Of a DNA stretch of 64,000 bases, positions 26,169 through 35,248 are shown in pieces. The notes beneath the pieces are model-generated. The model made no database searches. It was not told the origin of the DNA and saw nothing but the letters and a program-made list of their open reading frames with translations. The DNA is from Prevotellaceae bacterium (lineage in GTDB: Bacteria; Bacteroidota; Bacteroidia; Bacteroidales; Bacteroidaceae). Made by a program: the position numbers and the translations under genes. Position 1 is the first letter of the stretch; every line of letters begins with the position of its first letter. Location of the stretch: assembly GCA_028723525.1 (NCBI GenBank), contig JAQYET010000069.1:62001-126000 (forward strand). The letters run 5' to 3'.

Positions 26169-26176
26169 CAAAGGTA
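26169..26176 (-). promoter_or_regulatory. -7 box of dapB
   Basis: TACCTTTG on the minus strand, 23 bp upstream of the ATG. No clear -33. Confidence 0.5.
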
Positions 26177-26329
26177 AAAAAAAATATGTATATACGATTG
26201 GTTTTCAACTTAAAATAACATTTCTGACCTGTCTTCGTAACTAATTTCCACAATATCATCGCTGTGTTTTATCGCTAACAACAATCTCATAAACGCCTAT
26301 CCACACCCTGAATGATACGGTCTTGGAAA

Positions 26330-26414
26330 GTAAAATCGCCGAATTTGCTGACCAAAATCGGCGAAATTACAACGCAAAATCGGCGAATTTGCAAAGCAAT
26401 TTCGCCGATTTTAT
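26330..26414. repeat. 85-bp quadruple-palindrome element, copy B
   Basis: Units at 26330-26348, 26352-26370, 26374-26392 and 26396-26414; linkers TGA, AAC and AAA. Unit 3 reads GCAAAATCGGCGAATTTGC. Core spacing is 22, 22 and 22 bp. Confidence 0.9.
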
Positions 26415-26469
26415 AGTTCGTTTAATGGTATATATCACTGTGGTTAGACATATAATGGCAATCGAAACA

Positions 26470-27699
26470 TCAACTATCGAGATAGGAGTCTTTAAATCCG
26501 AGGAAATAGAGCACCCCGTCGAGACCGATGGTATTGATGCTCTGCTCGGCGTTTGCCACGACTCTCGGCTTGGCGTGGAAGGCAATGCCCAGCCCCGACT
26601 CGGTGAGCATGGGCAGGTCGTTGGCACCATCGCCGACGGCAATGGTCTGCGCTATGTTAACCTTCTCAACCTGTGCTATGAGGCGCAGCAACTCGCGCTT
26701 GCGCTGACCGTCAACGATGTCGCCGACATATCGCCCGGTGAGTTTGCCGTCTTTGTCAATCTCAAGCTCATTGGCGTAAACATAGTCCACTCCCCAACGC
26801 TTCTGCAGATGTTCCCCGAAGTAGGTAAATCCTCCGCTGAGAATGGCAATCTTGTAGCCATATCGTTTCAGTACACTCATCAGGCGGTCGGCTCCCTCGG
26901 TGATGGGAAGGTTTTCGGCAATGTCTTTCATCACGCTCACGTCAAGCCCCTTGAGCAGTGACACGCGCTCCTCGAAACTCTGCTTGAAGTCTATCTCTCC
27001 GCGCATGGCACGCGCCGTTATCTCTTTCACCTCTTCGCCAACCCCCGCACGCATCGCCAGTTCGTCGATACACTCGGTCTGGATGAGCGTGGAGTCCATA
27101 TCGAAGCATATCACCCGGCGCATGCGGCGGAACATGGTGTCTTCCTGAAAAGAGAAGTCCATCTCCATCTCGGTGGACAGTGCCATGAGCTTTGCCTGCA
27201 TCTCGTTGCGGTCTTTTGCGTTTCCGCGCAGCGAGAACTCTATACATGCCCGTGCGTCTTTGCGCGGATTGCGGAGCGAGGGGCGACCCGTGAGTCGGCG
27301 TATGTAGTCGATGTTGAAACCCTGTTCGGATATTATGTGCGTTGCCGCCTCTATCTTTCTCGCCTCAAGATAGCGGCCGAGAATGGTGAGAACGTAGCGG
27401 TTCTTGCCCTGACGGTTGACCCACTCCTCGTATTCATCGTCGCTGATGGGCGAGAAACCGATGTTAACCCCGAGCTCGGTGGCTTTGAAGAGCAACTCCT
27501 TCATCACGTGACCGGAGTTCTGCTCGTCAATCCTGAACATCACTCCGAGCGACAACGAGTTGTGTATGTCTGCCTGACCGATGTCAAGCACCGTGGCATC
27601 ATATTTCGCCAGAATACTCATGACCGAGGCTGTAAGTCCCGGCAGGTCGCTGCCGGTGATGTTGGCAACAATCTGTTCCTTGCGTCCTTTTACTTTCAT
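26470..27699 (-). CDS. serB: Phosphoserine phosphatase with N-terminal ACT domains
   Basis: 409 residues. Two ACT-like domains cover about 1-165 (QIVANITGSDLPGLTASVMSI; VLTILGRYLEARKIEAATHI), which usually sense amino acids. The HAD phosphatase domain starts near 190: motif I FDMDSTLIQTECIDELA, motif II ILSGGF, motif III VGDGANDLPML. It dephosphorylates O-phosphoserine in the last step of serine synthesis. The length is typical of the ACT-containing Bacteroidetes form. A -7 box is at 27735-27742. Confidence 0.95.
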   Translation of the reverse strand: MKVKGRKEQIVANITGSDLPGLTASVMSILAKYDATVLDIGQADIHNSLSLGVMFRIDEQNSGHVMKELLFKATELGVNIGFSPISDDEYEEWVNRQGKNRYVLTILGRYLEARKIEAATHIISEQGFNIDYIRRLTGRPSLRNPRKDARACIEFSLRGNAKDRNEMQAKLMALSTEMEMDFSFQEDTMFRRMRRVICFDMDSTLIQTECIDELAMRAGVGEEVKEITARAMRGEIDFKQSFEERVSLLKGLDVSVMKDIAENLPITEGADRLMSVLKRYGYKIAILSGGFTYFGEHLQKRWGVDYVYANELEIDKDGKLTGRYVGDIVDGQRKRELLRLIAQVEKVNIAQTIAVGDGANDLPMLTESGLGIAFHAKPRVVANAEQSINTIGLDGVLYFLGFKDSYLDS

Positions 27700-27734
27700 T
27701 GGTTCTTGTTTTTTTATGTTTTTATTTCACTTCG

Positions 27735-27742
27735 CAAAGGTA
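27735..27742 (-). promoter_or_regulatory. -7 box of serB
   Basis: TACCTTTG on the minus strand; a possible TTTG lies 22 bp upstream (27765-27768). Confidence 0.5.
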
Positions 27743-27828
27743 GGGAAAAAAGAATATATATCGTCAAAGATATGTCGTTGTTTAACAATTTTTGTTCTCT
27801 ATATGCTGCTTCTGTCGCCAAAAATACC

Positions 27829-27836
27829 TATCTTTG
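27829..27836 (+). promoter_or_regulatory. -7 box of the THUMP-like methyltransferase gene
   Basis: TATCTTTG, 18 bp before the ATG at 27855; no standard -33. Confidence 0.45.
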
Positions 27837-27854
27837 TGCTTTCTGCATAGCATA

Positions 27855-29105
27855 ATGATAAACCAAGCGACAATAGATTTCTCCATTCAGCACCGCAACG
27901 ACGACCCCAAGAGTCTCGCCCTGCGCGCAAAACCGGCTGCCGATGTTGACCTTGCCGCCGCTCTGAAACAGATTGCGGGGTGGCAGGCGGCACGCAGGAA
28001 ACTGCCTTCGTGGGCAGAGCGTGAGGGCATTGTTTATCCACATCATCTCGCAATGGAGCAGTGCTCGTCGGAACATACGGCGCGGTATAAGGCGCAGGTG
28101 GCAGCAAGGATTTTGGGCGAGGGGACGAAAGGGGGCACGATGTATGACCTTACGGGCGGTCTGGGGGTTGACTTCTCTTTTCTCTCGCCGCTGTTCGATA
28201 GGGCGGTGTATGTGGAACAGCAACAGGAACTGGCAGAAGTGGCACGCCACAATTTCGGCGTGCTCGGACTGGAAAACGTGGAGGTGAGATGCGGCACGGC
28301 AGCAGAAACACTCCATTCCATCGACCATGCCACAATGATTTTTATAGACCCGGCAAGGCGCGACGCCAACGGAGGGCGCACTTTCGCACTGAGCGACTGC
28401 ACCCCCGACGTGCTGTCGATGAAGGAGGAACTGCTCCGCAAGACCGACATGCTGATGATAAAACTCTCGCCAATGCTCGACTGGCACGAAGTGGCACGGC
28501 AGTTGGGCTGCGTGAGGGAGATGCACATAATATCGGTGAGGAACGAGTGTAAGGAGGTTATGCCCGTGGTTGTGGCTGCTTCGCGCCGGGGCGACGACCG
28601 GGACGTGGCAGACGTTGCGGCGCAGGGCATAAAGGTGTTTTGCATAAACGACGGTCAGGATTTTTCTTTCGTGCCGAGTGTCTGTGCCGGTGGCAGCGAT
28701 GTCATGGGCAAAAGGGTGAACGAAGAGGGCGGAAACGGCGAGGAGGGCGGTTTCCTTCTTGTTCCGAACTCTTCAATAATGAAAGCGGGATGTTTCGATG
28801 AGGTGGCAATGCGGTACGGGATAAGGCAGGTGTCGGCAAACAGCCATTTGTTTGTTTCGTCCCATTTCATCGACGATTTTCCCGGCAGGGCGTTCAAGAT
28901 TTCTGCCATTTCATCGATGAACAAGCGCGAACTGCGCCAAACGTTGGGCAGCATCACCAAAGCCAACATCGCCGTGAGAAACTTCCCCATGACGGCGGAA
29001 CAGCTGCGAAAACGCCTGCGACTGTCTGACGGCGGCGAGCACTATATCTTTGCCACGACAAACAGCGGCGGAGAGCATGTTCTCTTCGTGTGTAAAAAGG
29101 CATGA
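27855..29105 (+). CDS. Class I SAM-dependent methyltransferase with THUMP-like C-terminus
   Basis: 416 residues from the ATG at 27855. The longer ORF from 27792 crosses the -7 box and lacks family sequence. Residues about 95-260 form the methyltransferase fold: MYDLTGGLGVDFSFLS (motif I), YVEQQQELAEVARHN, and FIDPARRDANGGRTFALSD, the catalytic-region motif of this family. The C-terminal 60 residues match the THUMP-like domain. RNA is the likely substrate. A Gly/Glu/Asn-rich insertion of about 20 residues is encoded at about 28690-28750. It is convergent with the helicase gene. Confidence 0.85.
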   Translation: MINQATIDFSIQHRNDDPKSLALRAKPAADVDLAAALKQIAGWQAARRKLPSWAEREGIVYPHHLAMEQCSSEHTARYKAQVAARILGEGTKGGTMYDLTGGLGVDFSFLSPLFDRAVYVEQQQELAEVARHNFGVLGLENVEVRCGTAAETLHSIDHATMIFIDPARRDANGGRTFALSDCTPDVLSMKEELLRKTDMLMIKLSPMLDWHEVARQLGCVREMHIISVRNECKEVMPVVVAASRRGDDRDVADVAAQGIKVFCINDGQDFSFVPSVCAGGSDVMGKRVNEEGGNGEEGGFLLVPNSSIMKAGCFDEVAMRYGIRQVSANSHLFVSSHFIDDFPGRAFKISAISSMNKRELRQTLGSITKANIAVRNFPMTAEQLRKRLRLSDGGEHYIFATTNSGGEHVLFVCKKA

Positions 29106-29120
29106 GAACGCAATAACGAA

Positions 29121-29167
29121 ACCGACCGCGCAGCAGACTGATGAAACAATCCGATTGCGCGGTCGGT
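29121..29167. terminator. 12-bp perfect hairpin between convergent genes
   Basis: ACCGACCGCGCA and TGCGCGGTCGGT around a 23-nt loop, lacking a T-run on either side. Its position between the 29105 and 29202 stops suggests transcript end formation. Confidence 0.55.
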
Positions 29168-29201
29168 GGCATTATGCCACACACAGGGTAACACGTGTGG
29201 G

Positions 29202-31067
29202 TTATTTCTTCTTTTTTGGTCGGCGGCGTGCCCAGCCTTCCTCGTCGGAGCCTGCGCCAACGGCGTTGATTGCGTCGGGATTGAGGAACTTCAGCCAGTC
29301 GTTCTTGCTGAATTTCATCTGCTTCTCTCTGCGTGGCTGCTGTATGTCGTCACGGCTGCGGCCGGGTCGGAAGTCGCGTTTCTTGCCGTGTGGCTCAAAC
29401 TGTTTTCTTGCCGACGACCCGGACTTTCCGCTCTCATCGGCATCGTTGCAGCGCACTTCGCGCCCCTTGAACACCGTGCCGGAGAGTCCGCGCATCACGC
29501 GGTCGGTATCTTCGTCAGACACTTCGATGAACGAGAAGGTGTTCTGAAGGTCGATATGCCCCACCTCTACGCGCCCCTTCACGTGGCGATTGATGAACTG
29601 CATCACCTCGCCGGGGAAGAAGCCGTCTTTCTTTCCGAGGTTTATGAAGAGCCGGCGGAAACCCTCTTCGGTCTGTCGGCGACCGTTCTTTCCGCGCTCC
29701 TTGCGGTCTTTTCGCTGCTCGCCCCGTTCCTTCTTTCCTGTCTCAATGCGCACTTCGGGGGCATCGGCATAGTAGGCAAGGAACTTACCGAACTCCACAC
29801 TTACGATTTTCTTAATCAAATCGTCTTTTTCCACGAACTCGAAGAAGCGGTTGATGTCTTGCATGAAAGGCGCGATTTGGTCTTCATCGACGTCGGTTTT
29901 CACGATTTGGTCCATCACCTTGAATAGTTGTTTCTTGCAGATTTCCTGCGGCGAAGGCATCTCGCCGACCACGAAGTCTTTTCCCAACTGGCGTTCCACC
30001 TGCTTGATTTTCCCCTTCTCGCGGGTGTGTACGATAGCAATGCTTGTTCCTTTCTTGCCCGCACGCCCCGTTCTTCCCGAGCGGTGGATGTAGTTCTCGA
30101 TGTCATCGGGCATTCCGTAGTTGATTACGTGGGTCAGGTCGTCAACGTCGAGACCGCGTGCTGCCACGTCTGTGGCCACGAGCAGTTGCGTCATGTGTTG
30201 GCGAAATTTCTGCATCGTGAGGTCGCGCTGCTGCTGCGAGAGGTCGCCATGCAGCGATTCGGCGTTGTATCCGTCCTTTATCAGCTTGTCGGCAATGTCC
30301 TGTGTCTCTATCTTTGTGCGACAGAAGATTATCGCGAAGATGCGCGGGTGGAAGTCAACGATGCGTTTCAGGGCAAGATATTTGTCCTTCGCGCTCACCA
30401 TATAGTATATGTGGTTGACGTTCTCTGCGCCCTCGTTGCGGCTGCCCACCACTATTTCCTTTGGTTCGTGGAGGTAGGTGCGTGCTATCTTGTCTATCTC
30501 CTTGCTCATCGTTGCAGAGAAAAGCAGGGTGTTGCGCTCCTCCGGCACGCCGGCAAGAATGGTGTTCAGGTCTTCAGAGAAGCCCATGTTGAGCATTTCG
30601 TCTGCCTCGTCGAGCACTACATTGCTCACGGCTCCGAGTTTTGCAACGCCTCGTTTCATGAGGTCGATGAGTCGTCCCGGGGTGGCAACGATGATGTGGA
30701 CACCTTTCTTGAGTGCCCTGATCTGGGTTTCGATGTTCGCACCGCCATACACAGGTATGACATGCACGTTGGGAACATACTTCGAGAAGTCTTTAAGGTC
30801 GTCGGCAATCTGCAGGCACAATTCGCGCGTCGGCGAGAGAACTATTGCCTGTGTCTGCTGGATGCGGGTGTCTATGCGTTGCAGCAACGGTATTCCGAAG
30901 GCTGCGGTTTTTCCTGTGCCGGTCTGCGCAAGGGCAATTACATCATTTCTTGTTCCCAACAAATATGGGATGACTTCTTCTTGGACAGGCATCGGTTTTT
31001 CGAAACCCATCTCTTCGATGGCGCGGCGAATCTCTTCGCTAACGCCTAATTCTTCAAATGTCTTCAT
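29202..31067 (-). CDS. DEAD-box ATP-dependent RNA helicase with DbpA-like RNA-binding domain
   Basis: 621 residues. The helicase core has all motifs in order: Q-motif region (FEKPMPVQ), AQTGTGKT (I), PTRELCLQ (Ia), TPGR (Ib), DEAD (II), SAT (III), ATDVAARGLD (V) and HRSGRTGRAG (VI). A charged linker at about 445-470 precedes a DbpA-type RNA-binding domain (RRLFINLGKKDGFFPGEVMQFIN) and a basic tail ending RRRPKKKK. This matches the DeaD/CsdA group, which acts in ribosome assembly and mRNA unwinding, often cold-induced. The leader before the ATG is about 150 nt and contains a hairpin (31146-31164). Confidence 0.93.
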   Translation of the reverse strand: MKTFEELGVSEEIRRAIEEMGFEKPMPVQEEVIPYLLGTRNDVIALAQTGTGKTAAFGIPLLQRIDTRIQQTQAIVLSPTRELCLQIADDLKDFSKYVPNVHVIPVYGGANIETQIRALKKGVHIIVATPGRLIDLMKRGVAKLGAVSNVVLDEADEMLNMGFSEDLNTILAGVPEERNTLLFSATMSKEIDKIARTYLHEPKEIVVGSRNEGAENVNHIYYMVSAKDKYLALKRIVDFHPRIFAIIFCRTKIETQDIADKLIKDGYNAESLHGDLSQQQRDLTMQKFRQHMTQLLVATDVAARGLDVDDLTHVINYGMPDDIENYIHRSGRTGRAGKKGTSIAIVHTREKGKIKQVERQLGKDFVVGEMPSPQEICKKQLFKVMDQIVKTDVDEDQIAPFMQDINRFFEFVEKDDLIKKIVSVEFGKFLAYYADAPEVRIETGKKERGEQRKDRKERGKNGRRQTEEGFRRLFINLGKKDGFFPGEVMQFINRHVKGRVEVGHIDLQNTFSFIEVSDEDTDRVMRGLSGTVFKGREVRCNDADESGKSGSSARKQFEPHGKKRDFRPGRSRDDIQQPRREKQMKFSKNDWLKFLNPDAINAVGAGSDEEGWARRRPKKKK

Positions 31068-31145
31068 TATAAATTTTACGTAATAATTAGAAGTTTAGGA
31101 GTAAAGAAATTCAAAAGCCCGGACACCGCCATGCCGCATTACCAC

Positions 31146-31164
31146 AGAGGAAAACCCTTCCTCT
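31146..31164 (-). promoter_or_regulatory. Hairpin in the helicase leader
   Basis: AGAGGAA and TTCCTCT around a 5-nt loop, within the long leader between the -7 box (31226-31233) and the helicase ATG. Confidence 0.35.
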
Positions 31165-31225
31165 CAATGCAAAAATTGCCCAAACTTCTGCTCTTCTCGA
31201 GTCCTGAACATACAATTCGTGACTG

Positions 31226-31233
31226 CAAAGGTA
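31226..31233 (-). promoter_or_regulatory. -7 box of the helicase gene
   Basis: TACCTTTG on the minus strand, about 158 bp upstream of the ATG. Confidence 0.5.
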
Positions 31234-31275
31234 CTGATTTTTTTGCATTTACAGAATGTTTCGGTATTTATTTTG

Positions 31276-31283
31276 TATTTTTG
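31276..31283 (+). promoter_or_regulatory. -7 box of the LOG-family gene
   Basis: TATTTTTG, 18 bp before the ATG at 31302, back to back with the helicase promoter. Confidence 0.45.
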
Positions 31284-31301
31284 CAGATAATTTACGAAAT
31301 T

Positions 31302-31832
31302 ATGAACATAGGTATATTCTGCAGCGCAAACGACAACATAGACAAGGCTTACTTCGATATGACGCGCGAACTGGGCGAATGGATTGGAAAGAACGGGCAC
31401 GGGGTGGTGTTCGGAGGGTGCGACATGGGACTTATGGAGCACATGGCACAAGCCTGTCACGACGCCGGAGGAAGGAACATAGGCGTGATTCCTTCTATAA
31501 TAGAGAAGAACGGACACGTGAGCCGATATGTGGATGTGGCAATACACTGCGACAATCTGAGCGACAGGAAGGATTTGCTGCTTGCCAACAGCGACGTGAT
31601 AGTGGCTCTGCCCGGCGGTATCGGAACGCTCGACGAGGTGTTCACCGTGGCTGCGGGGGCTACGATAGGCTACCATTGCAAGCAGGTGATACTCTACAAC
31701 ATGAACGGCTTCTGGGACAAACTCATCGAATGTCTCGACGATTTGCAGCAAAAGGGTATGATAAGGGGCAACTACGGCAGACAGATAAAAACGGTCGGTA
31801 CGCTGAAAGAACTTGTTGCGGCACTCGGTTAA
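31302..31832 (+). CDS. LOG family protein (nucleoside 5'-monophosphate phosphoribohydrolase type)
   Basis: 176 residues from the ATG at 31302 (MNIGIFCSANDNID). The ORF upstream to 31131 crosses the promoter. The LOG signature PGGIGTLDEVF is present near residue 110, with GGCDMGLMEHMA earlier forming the Rossmann-like phosphate site. Family members cleave the N-glycosidic bond of AMP or cytokinin monophosphates; the bacterial physiological substrate is often unclear. The stop codon overlaps that of the convergent GNAT gene. Confidence 0.85.
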   Translation: MNIGIFCSANDNIDKAYFDMTRELGEWIGKNGHGVVFGGCDMGLMEHMAQACHDAGGRNIGVIPSIIEKNGHVSRYVDVAIHCDNLSDRKDLLLANSDVIVALPGGIGTLDEVFTVAAGATIGYHCKQVILYNMNGFWDKLIECLDDLQQKGMIRGNYGRQIKTVGTLKELVAALG

Positions 31833-32347
31833 ATGTTAGACGCTTGGAGAGAAATGCGCTGATAGGCAAGTCGTTCAGCACCGTCAAGGAGATAGATTAT
31901 GCCGCAATAGCGGAAGCCGTTAGCCGTAAGGATGTGCTGCATCACGTGGTTTTGGCGGTGGGTATCAACGCGAATGTTGTCGGTTCGGCGTGAGCACCAT
32001 TCGAGAATGGTTCGCATCACACCGTGCACGGCGGGCATACCGGCTGCGCGGTGTATAACATAATAAGGTGTCATGGCATCTGTCCAACTGCCTTCGAAAA
32101 TCTCGCTATATGTAATATCAGGTCCTTCCACGAAAGCGAAGGTGGCTATTGCGATGCCGTTTTCGATGACGAGATAGCTGTTGCCGCCCTCGATGTCGCG
32201 CATTATGGTCTCCTGACGCGGCTCTCCCCCACTCCATTGCTCCGCGTTTCCATCGGCACGCATCTTCTGCCTGCCATATTCTATCAGTTGCATGATATGC
32301 GGCAGGTCGTGGAGTTCAGCCTTGCGTATATGTCTCTCAGTGTTCAT
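31829..32347 (-). CDS. GNAT-family N-acetyltransferase
   Basis: 172 residues covering one GNAT fold. It starts IRKAELHDLPHIMQLIE and has strand segments SYLVIENGIAIATFAFVEG and the C-terminal RVDTHRQNHVMQHILTANGFRYCGIIYL, where N-x(4)-LxxxGF is the usual acetyl-CoA site. The substrate is unknown. The stop TAA overlaps by 3 bp with the stop of the convergent LOG gene, so no terminator can separate the two coding regions. Confidence 0.85.
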   Translation of the reverse strand: MNTERHIRKAELHDLPHIMQLIEYGRQKMRADGNAEQWSGGEPRQETIMRDIEGGNSYLVIENGIAIATFAFVEGPDITYSEIFEGSWTDAMTPYYVIHRAAGMPAVHGVMRTILEWCSRRTDNIRVDTHRQNHVMQHILTANGFRYCGIIYLLDGAERLAYQRISLQASNI

Positions 32348-32373
32348 CCCGGTGCGTTTTACAATCTACAGAT

Positions 32374-32413
32374 AAAAAAAATATATGGGTTCCCTGTGCG
32401 AGAACCCATATAT
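32374..32413 (-). terminator. Terminator of the frdCAB operon
   Basis: ATATATGGGTTC and GAACCCATATAT around a 9-nt loop, followed on the minus strand by TTTTTTT. It lies about 30 bp past the frdB stop. Confidence 0.85.
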
Positions 32414-32443
32414 TTATATATGTAAGGAGTCCAAATTCCGGGG

Positions 32444-33199
32444 TTAATCCTTGAACTTGGCACAGATGAACTCGCGGTTCAGGCGTGCGATGTTGGATAT
32501 TGACTCGTTCTTAGGGCACTCTGCCTCGCAAGCGCGGGTGTTGGTGCAGTTTCCGAAGCCGAGTTCATCCATCTTCATTATCATTGACTTGGCACGCTTT
32601 GCAGCCTCCGGGCGACCCTGTGGGAGCAGTGCCAACTGGCTCACCTTCGAACTGACAAAGAGCATTGCAGAACCATTCTTGCAGGCAGCGACACAGCAAC
32701 CGCAGCCAATGCAGCTGGCAGCGTCCATCGCCTCGTCTGCATCGGGCTTCGGGATGAGTATCGCGTTGGCATCCTGAGCCTGTCCGGTGCGTACGGTTGT
32801 GTAGCCACCGGCAGCGATTATCTTGTCAAACGCGGTGCGATCCACCATACAGTCCTTGATGACAGGGAACGCTGCGGAACGCCAAGGCTCAACCCAGATG
32901 TCCTGCCCGTCCTCGAAACGGCGCATGTAAAGCTGGCAAGTGGTTGCACCGACACCCGGTCCGTGGGGATGTCCGTTAATATACAGAGAGCACATACCGC
33001 AGATACCCTCGCGGCAGTCGTGGTCAAACACGAAAGGCTCTTTGCCTTCGTTGATGAGTTCCTCGTTGAGAATATCGAGCATTTCGAGGAATGAGGTGTC
33101 ATCCGGAATATCCTTCATCTGACGAGTATCGAAGTGTCCTTCCTCTTTCGGACCGTTCTGACGCCAGAAATGTAAAGTGAATGAAATATTTTTTGCCAT
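32444..33199 (-). CDS. frdB: Fumarate reductase/succinate dehydrogenase iron-sulfur subunit
   Basis: 251 residues. The N-terminal 2Fe-2S domain has CREGICGMC and a later Cys (TTCQLY). The C-terminal ferredoxin-like domain has [11 protein letters not shown] and a second group with [12 protein letters not shown]. It passes electrons between the flavoprotein FrdA and the membrane subunit FrdC at the inner membrane. It is the last gene of frdC-frdA-frdB, 4 bp after frdA. In fermentative Bacteroidales this complex usually works as menaquinol:fumarate reductase; the direction is inferred, not visible. Confidence 0.95.
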   Translation of the reverse strand: MAKNISFTLHFWRQNGPKEEGHFDTRQMKDIPDDTSFLEMLDILNEELINEGKEPFVFDHDCREGICGMCSLYINGHPHGPGVGATTCQLYMRRFEDGQDIWVEPWRSAAFPVIKDCMVDRTAFDKIIAAGGYTTVRTGQAQDANAILIPKPDADEAMDAASCIGCGCCVAACKNGSAMLFVSSKVSQLALLPQGRPEAAKRAKSMIMKMDELGFGNCTNTRACEAECPKNESISNIARLNREFICAKFKD

Positions 33200-33203
33200 G
33201 ATA

Positions 33204-35186
33204 TTAATTCTTGTAATTACGTGTTTGTACCTTTATCGCTTCATACTCCAGAGGCTCTTTCACCAGCTCGGGAGCGGTGGTATCGTCGCCTTTGTATTCC
33301 CAACAACCAACGTAGAAGAAGTTTTCGTCGTCACGTTTAGCCTCACCTTCCTCTGTCTGATACTCCTCACGGAAGTGACCGCCGCACGACTCGTTGCGGT
33401 GGAGTGCATCGTAAGCCACCAACTGACCCATAAGGATGAAGTCGCGCAGGTGGATAGCCTTGTCGAGTTCCACGTTGAGTCCTTCTTTACTGCCGGGCAC
33501 GAAGAGGTTGGTGTCGAACTCTTTCTTGAGTTTCTTCATCAGTTCGATGCCTTCTTTCAGACCCTCGGCGGTGCGTCCCATACCAACGTGTTCCCACATT
33601 ATATGACCCAGTTCCTTGTGTAATGAGTCAACCGAACGCTTGCCCTTGATGTTCATCAGACGGTCGATTTCCTTCTGAACGCCCATCTCTGCCTCTTCAA
33701 ACTCCTTGAGGTCGGTTGATATGCGAGGCCAGATATCCTGATTGGAGAGGTAGTTCTGAATGGTGTAAGGCAGCACGAAGTAGCCGTCTGCAAGTCCTTG
33801 CATGAGGGCAGAGGCACCAAGGCGGTTGGCTCCGTGGTCTGAGAAGTTACACTCTCCGATAGCGAACAGACCGTCGATTGTGGTCTGAAGTTCGTAGTCA
33901 ACCCATATACCACCCATTGTATAGTGGATAGCGGGGAATATCATCATCGGGTTATAGTATTTCACACCGTTTATCTCGTTGGCAAGTTCGCCCGGATTTA
34001 CGTCGGTGATTTCCTCATACATGTCGAAGAGGTTGCCATAACGCTGCAGAACAACGTCGATACCGAGGCGTTCGATAGACTCGGAGAAGTCGAGGAACAC
34101 GGCAAGACCGGTGTTGTTTACACCGAAGCCCTTGTCGCAACGCTCCTTTGCGGCACGGCTCGCAACGTCGCGCGGCACGAGGTTTCCGAACGCAGGATAG
34201 CGACGTTCCAGATAATAGTCGCGGTCTTCCTCGGGAATATCGGAGCCTTTCTTTGTGCCCGCCTGCAATGCCTTGGCGTCTTCAATCTTCTTGGGAACCC
34301 AGATGCGTCCGTCGTTACGCAGCGACTCTGACATCAGAGTCAACTTAGACTGCTTGTCGCCGTGCACGGGAATACAAGTGGGGTGTATCTGAACGAAAGA
34401 CGGGTTGGCAAAATATGCACCCTTACGATAGCACTGAACTGCTGCCGTACAGTTGCAACCCATTGCGTTTGTAGAAAGGAAGTAGGCATTGCCATATCCG
34501 CCGGTAGCTATTACTACGGCATTGGCAGAGAAGCGTTCCAGTTTTCCTGTAACGAGGTTCTTTGCGATGATGCCGCGCGCTCTGCCGTCAACAATCACCA
34601 CGTCTTCCATTTCGTAGCGTGTGTAAAGCTTCACCTTGTTGGCGTTAACCTGACACATCAATGAAGAATATGCGCCGAGGAGAAGTTGCTGACCGGTCTG
34701 TCCCTTAGCATAGAAGGTACGACTAACCTGCGCTCCACCGAAAGAACGGTTGGCAAGCATACCGCCATACTCACGTGCGAAGGGCACTCCCTGAGCCACA
34801 CACTGGTCAATTATATTGTTGGAAACCTCTGCCAGGCGGTACACATTTGCCTCACGGGCACGGTAATCGCCGCCTTTCACGGTGTCGTAGAACAAGCGAT
34901 AGACCGAGTCTCCGTCGTTCTGATAATTCTTTGCTGCGTTAATACCACCCTGTGCCGCAATAGAGTGAGCGCGGCGGGGTGAGTCCTGTATGCAGAAATT
35001 AAGCACATTGAAGCCCATCTCGCCAAGAGAAGCGGCAGCACTTGCACCCGCCAGACCCGTACCAACAACGATAACGTCAAGCTTCAACTTGTTTTTTGGG
35101 TTCACAAGTCGCTGGTGTGCTTTATAGTTAGTCCATTTCTCTGACACCGGACCTTCCGGAATCCTTGAATTTAATGTCTTTGTCAT
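33204..35186 (-). CDS. frdA: Fumarate reductase/succinate dehydrogenase flavoprotein subunit
   Basis: 660 residues. The FAD-binding loop is [19 protein letters not shown] near residue 38, with the covalent-FAD His in [24 protein letters not shown] and [16 protein letters not shown] are further conserved flavin/substrate motifs. It catalyses fumarate/succinate interconversion on the cytoplasmic side. The 660-residue form with a long N-terminal strand is typical of Bacteroidetes and related B-type enzymes. Middle gene of the operon, 62 bp after frdC. Confidence 0.96.
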   Translation of the reverse strand: MTKTLNSRIPEGPVSEKWTNYKAHQRLVNPKNKLKLDVIVVGTGLAGASAAASLGEMGFNVLNFCIQDSPRRAHSIAAQGGINAAKNYQNDGDSVYRLFYDTVKGGDYRAREANVYRLAEVSNNIIDQCVAQGVPFAREYGGMLANRSFGGAQVSRTFYAKGQTGQQLLLGAYSSLMCQVNANKVKLYTRYEMEDVVIVDGRARGIIAKNLVTGKLERFSANAVVIATGGYGNAYFLSTNAMGCNCTAAVQCYRKGAYFANPSFVQIHPTCIPVHGDKQSKLTLMSESLRNDGRIWVPKKIEDAKALQAGTKKGSDIPEEDRDYYLERRYPAFGNLVPRDVASRAAKERCDKGFGVNNTGLAVFLDFSESIERLGIDVVLQRYGNLFDMYEEITDVNPGELANEINGVKYYNPMMIFPAIHYTMGGIWVDYELQTTIDGLFAIGECNFSDHGANRLGASALMQGLADGYFVLPYTIQNYLSNQDIWPRISTDLKEFEEAEMGVQKEIDRLMNIKGKRSVDSLHKELGHIMWEHVGMGRTAEGLKEGIELMKKLKKEFDTNLFVPGSKEGLNVELDKAIHLRDFILMGQLVAYDALHRNESCGGHFREEYQTEEGEAKRDDENFFYVGCWEYKGDDTTAPELVKEPLEYEAIKVQTRNYKN

Positions 35187-35248
35187 AATGTAATCTACGA
35201 TTTTCGAATTTACAATCTACAATAGTTCATAATCATCACGCCGGCATA

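Larger units (their letters stand above)
26146..26469. other. 324-bp intergenic region between serB and dapB
   Basis: It contains the dapB -7 box and the 85-bp element copy B (26330-26414), which starts 55 bp past the serB stop. No other gene-like feature was seen. One weak DnaA-box-like TATCCACA lies at about 26299. Confidence 0.65.

Noticed and set aside
28034..28042. Perfect DnaA box TTATCCACA
   Set aside because: A single box inside the methyltransferase coding region, with no cluster or AT-rich unwinding region; chance occurrence.
31829..31832. Possible fusion or frameshift between the LOG and GNAT genes
   Set aside because: They are convergent genes with overlapping stop codons; each has a full-length domain.
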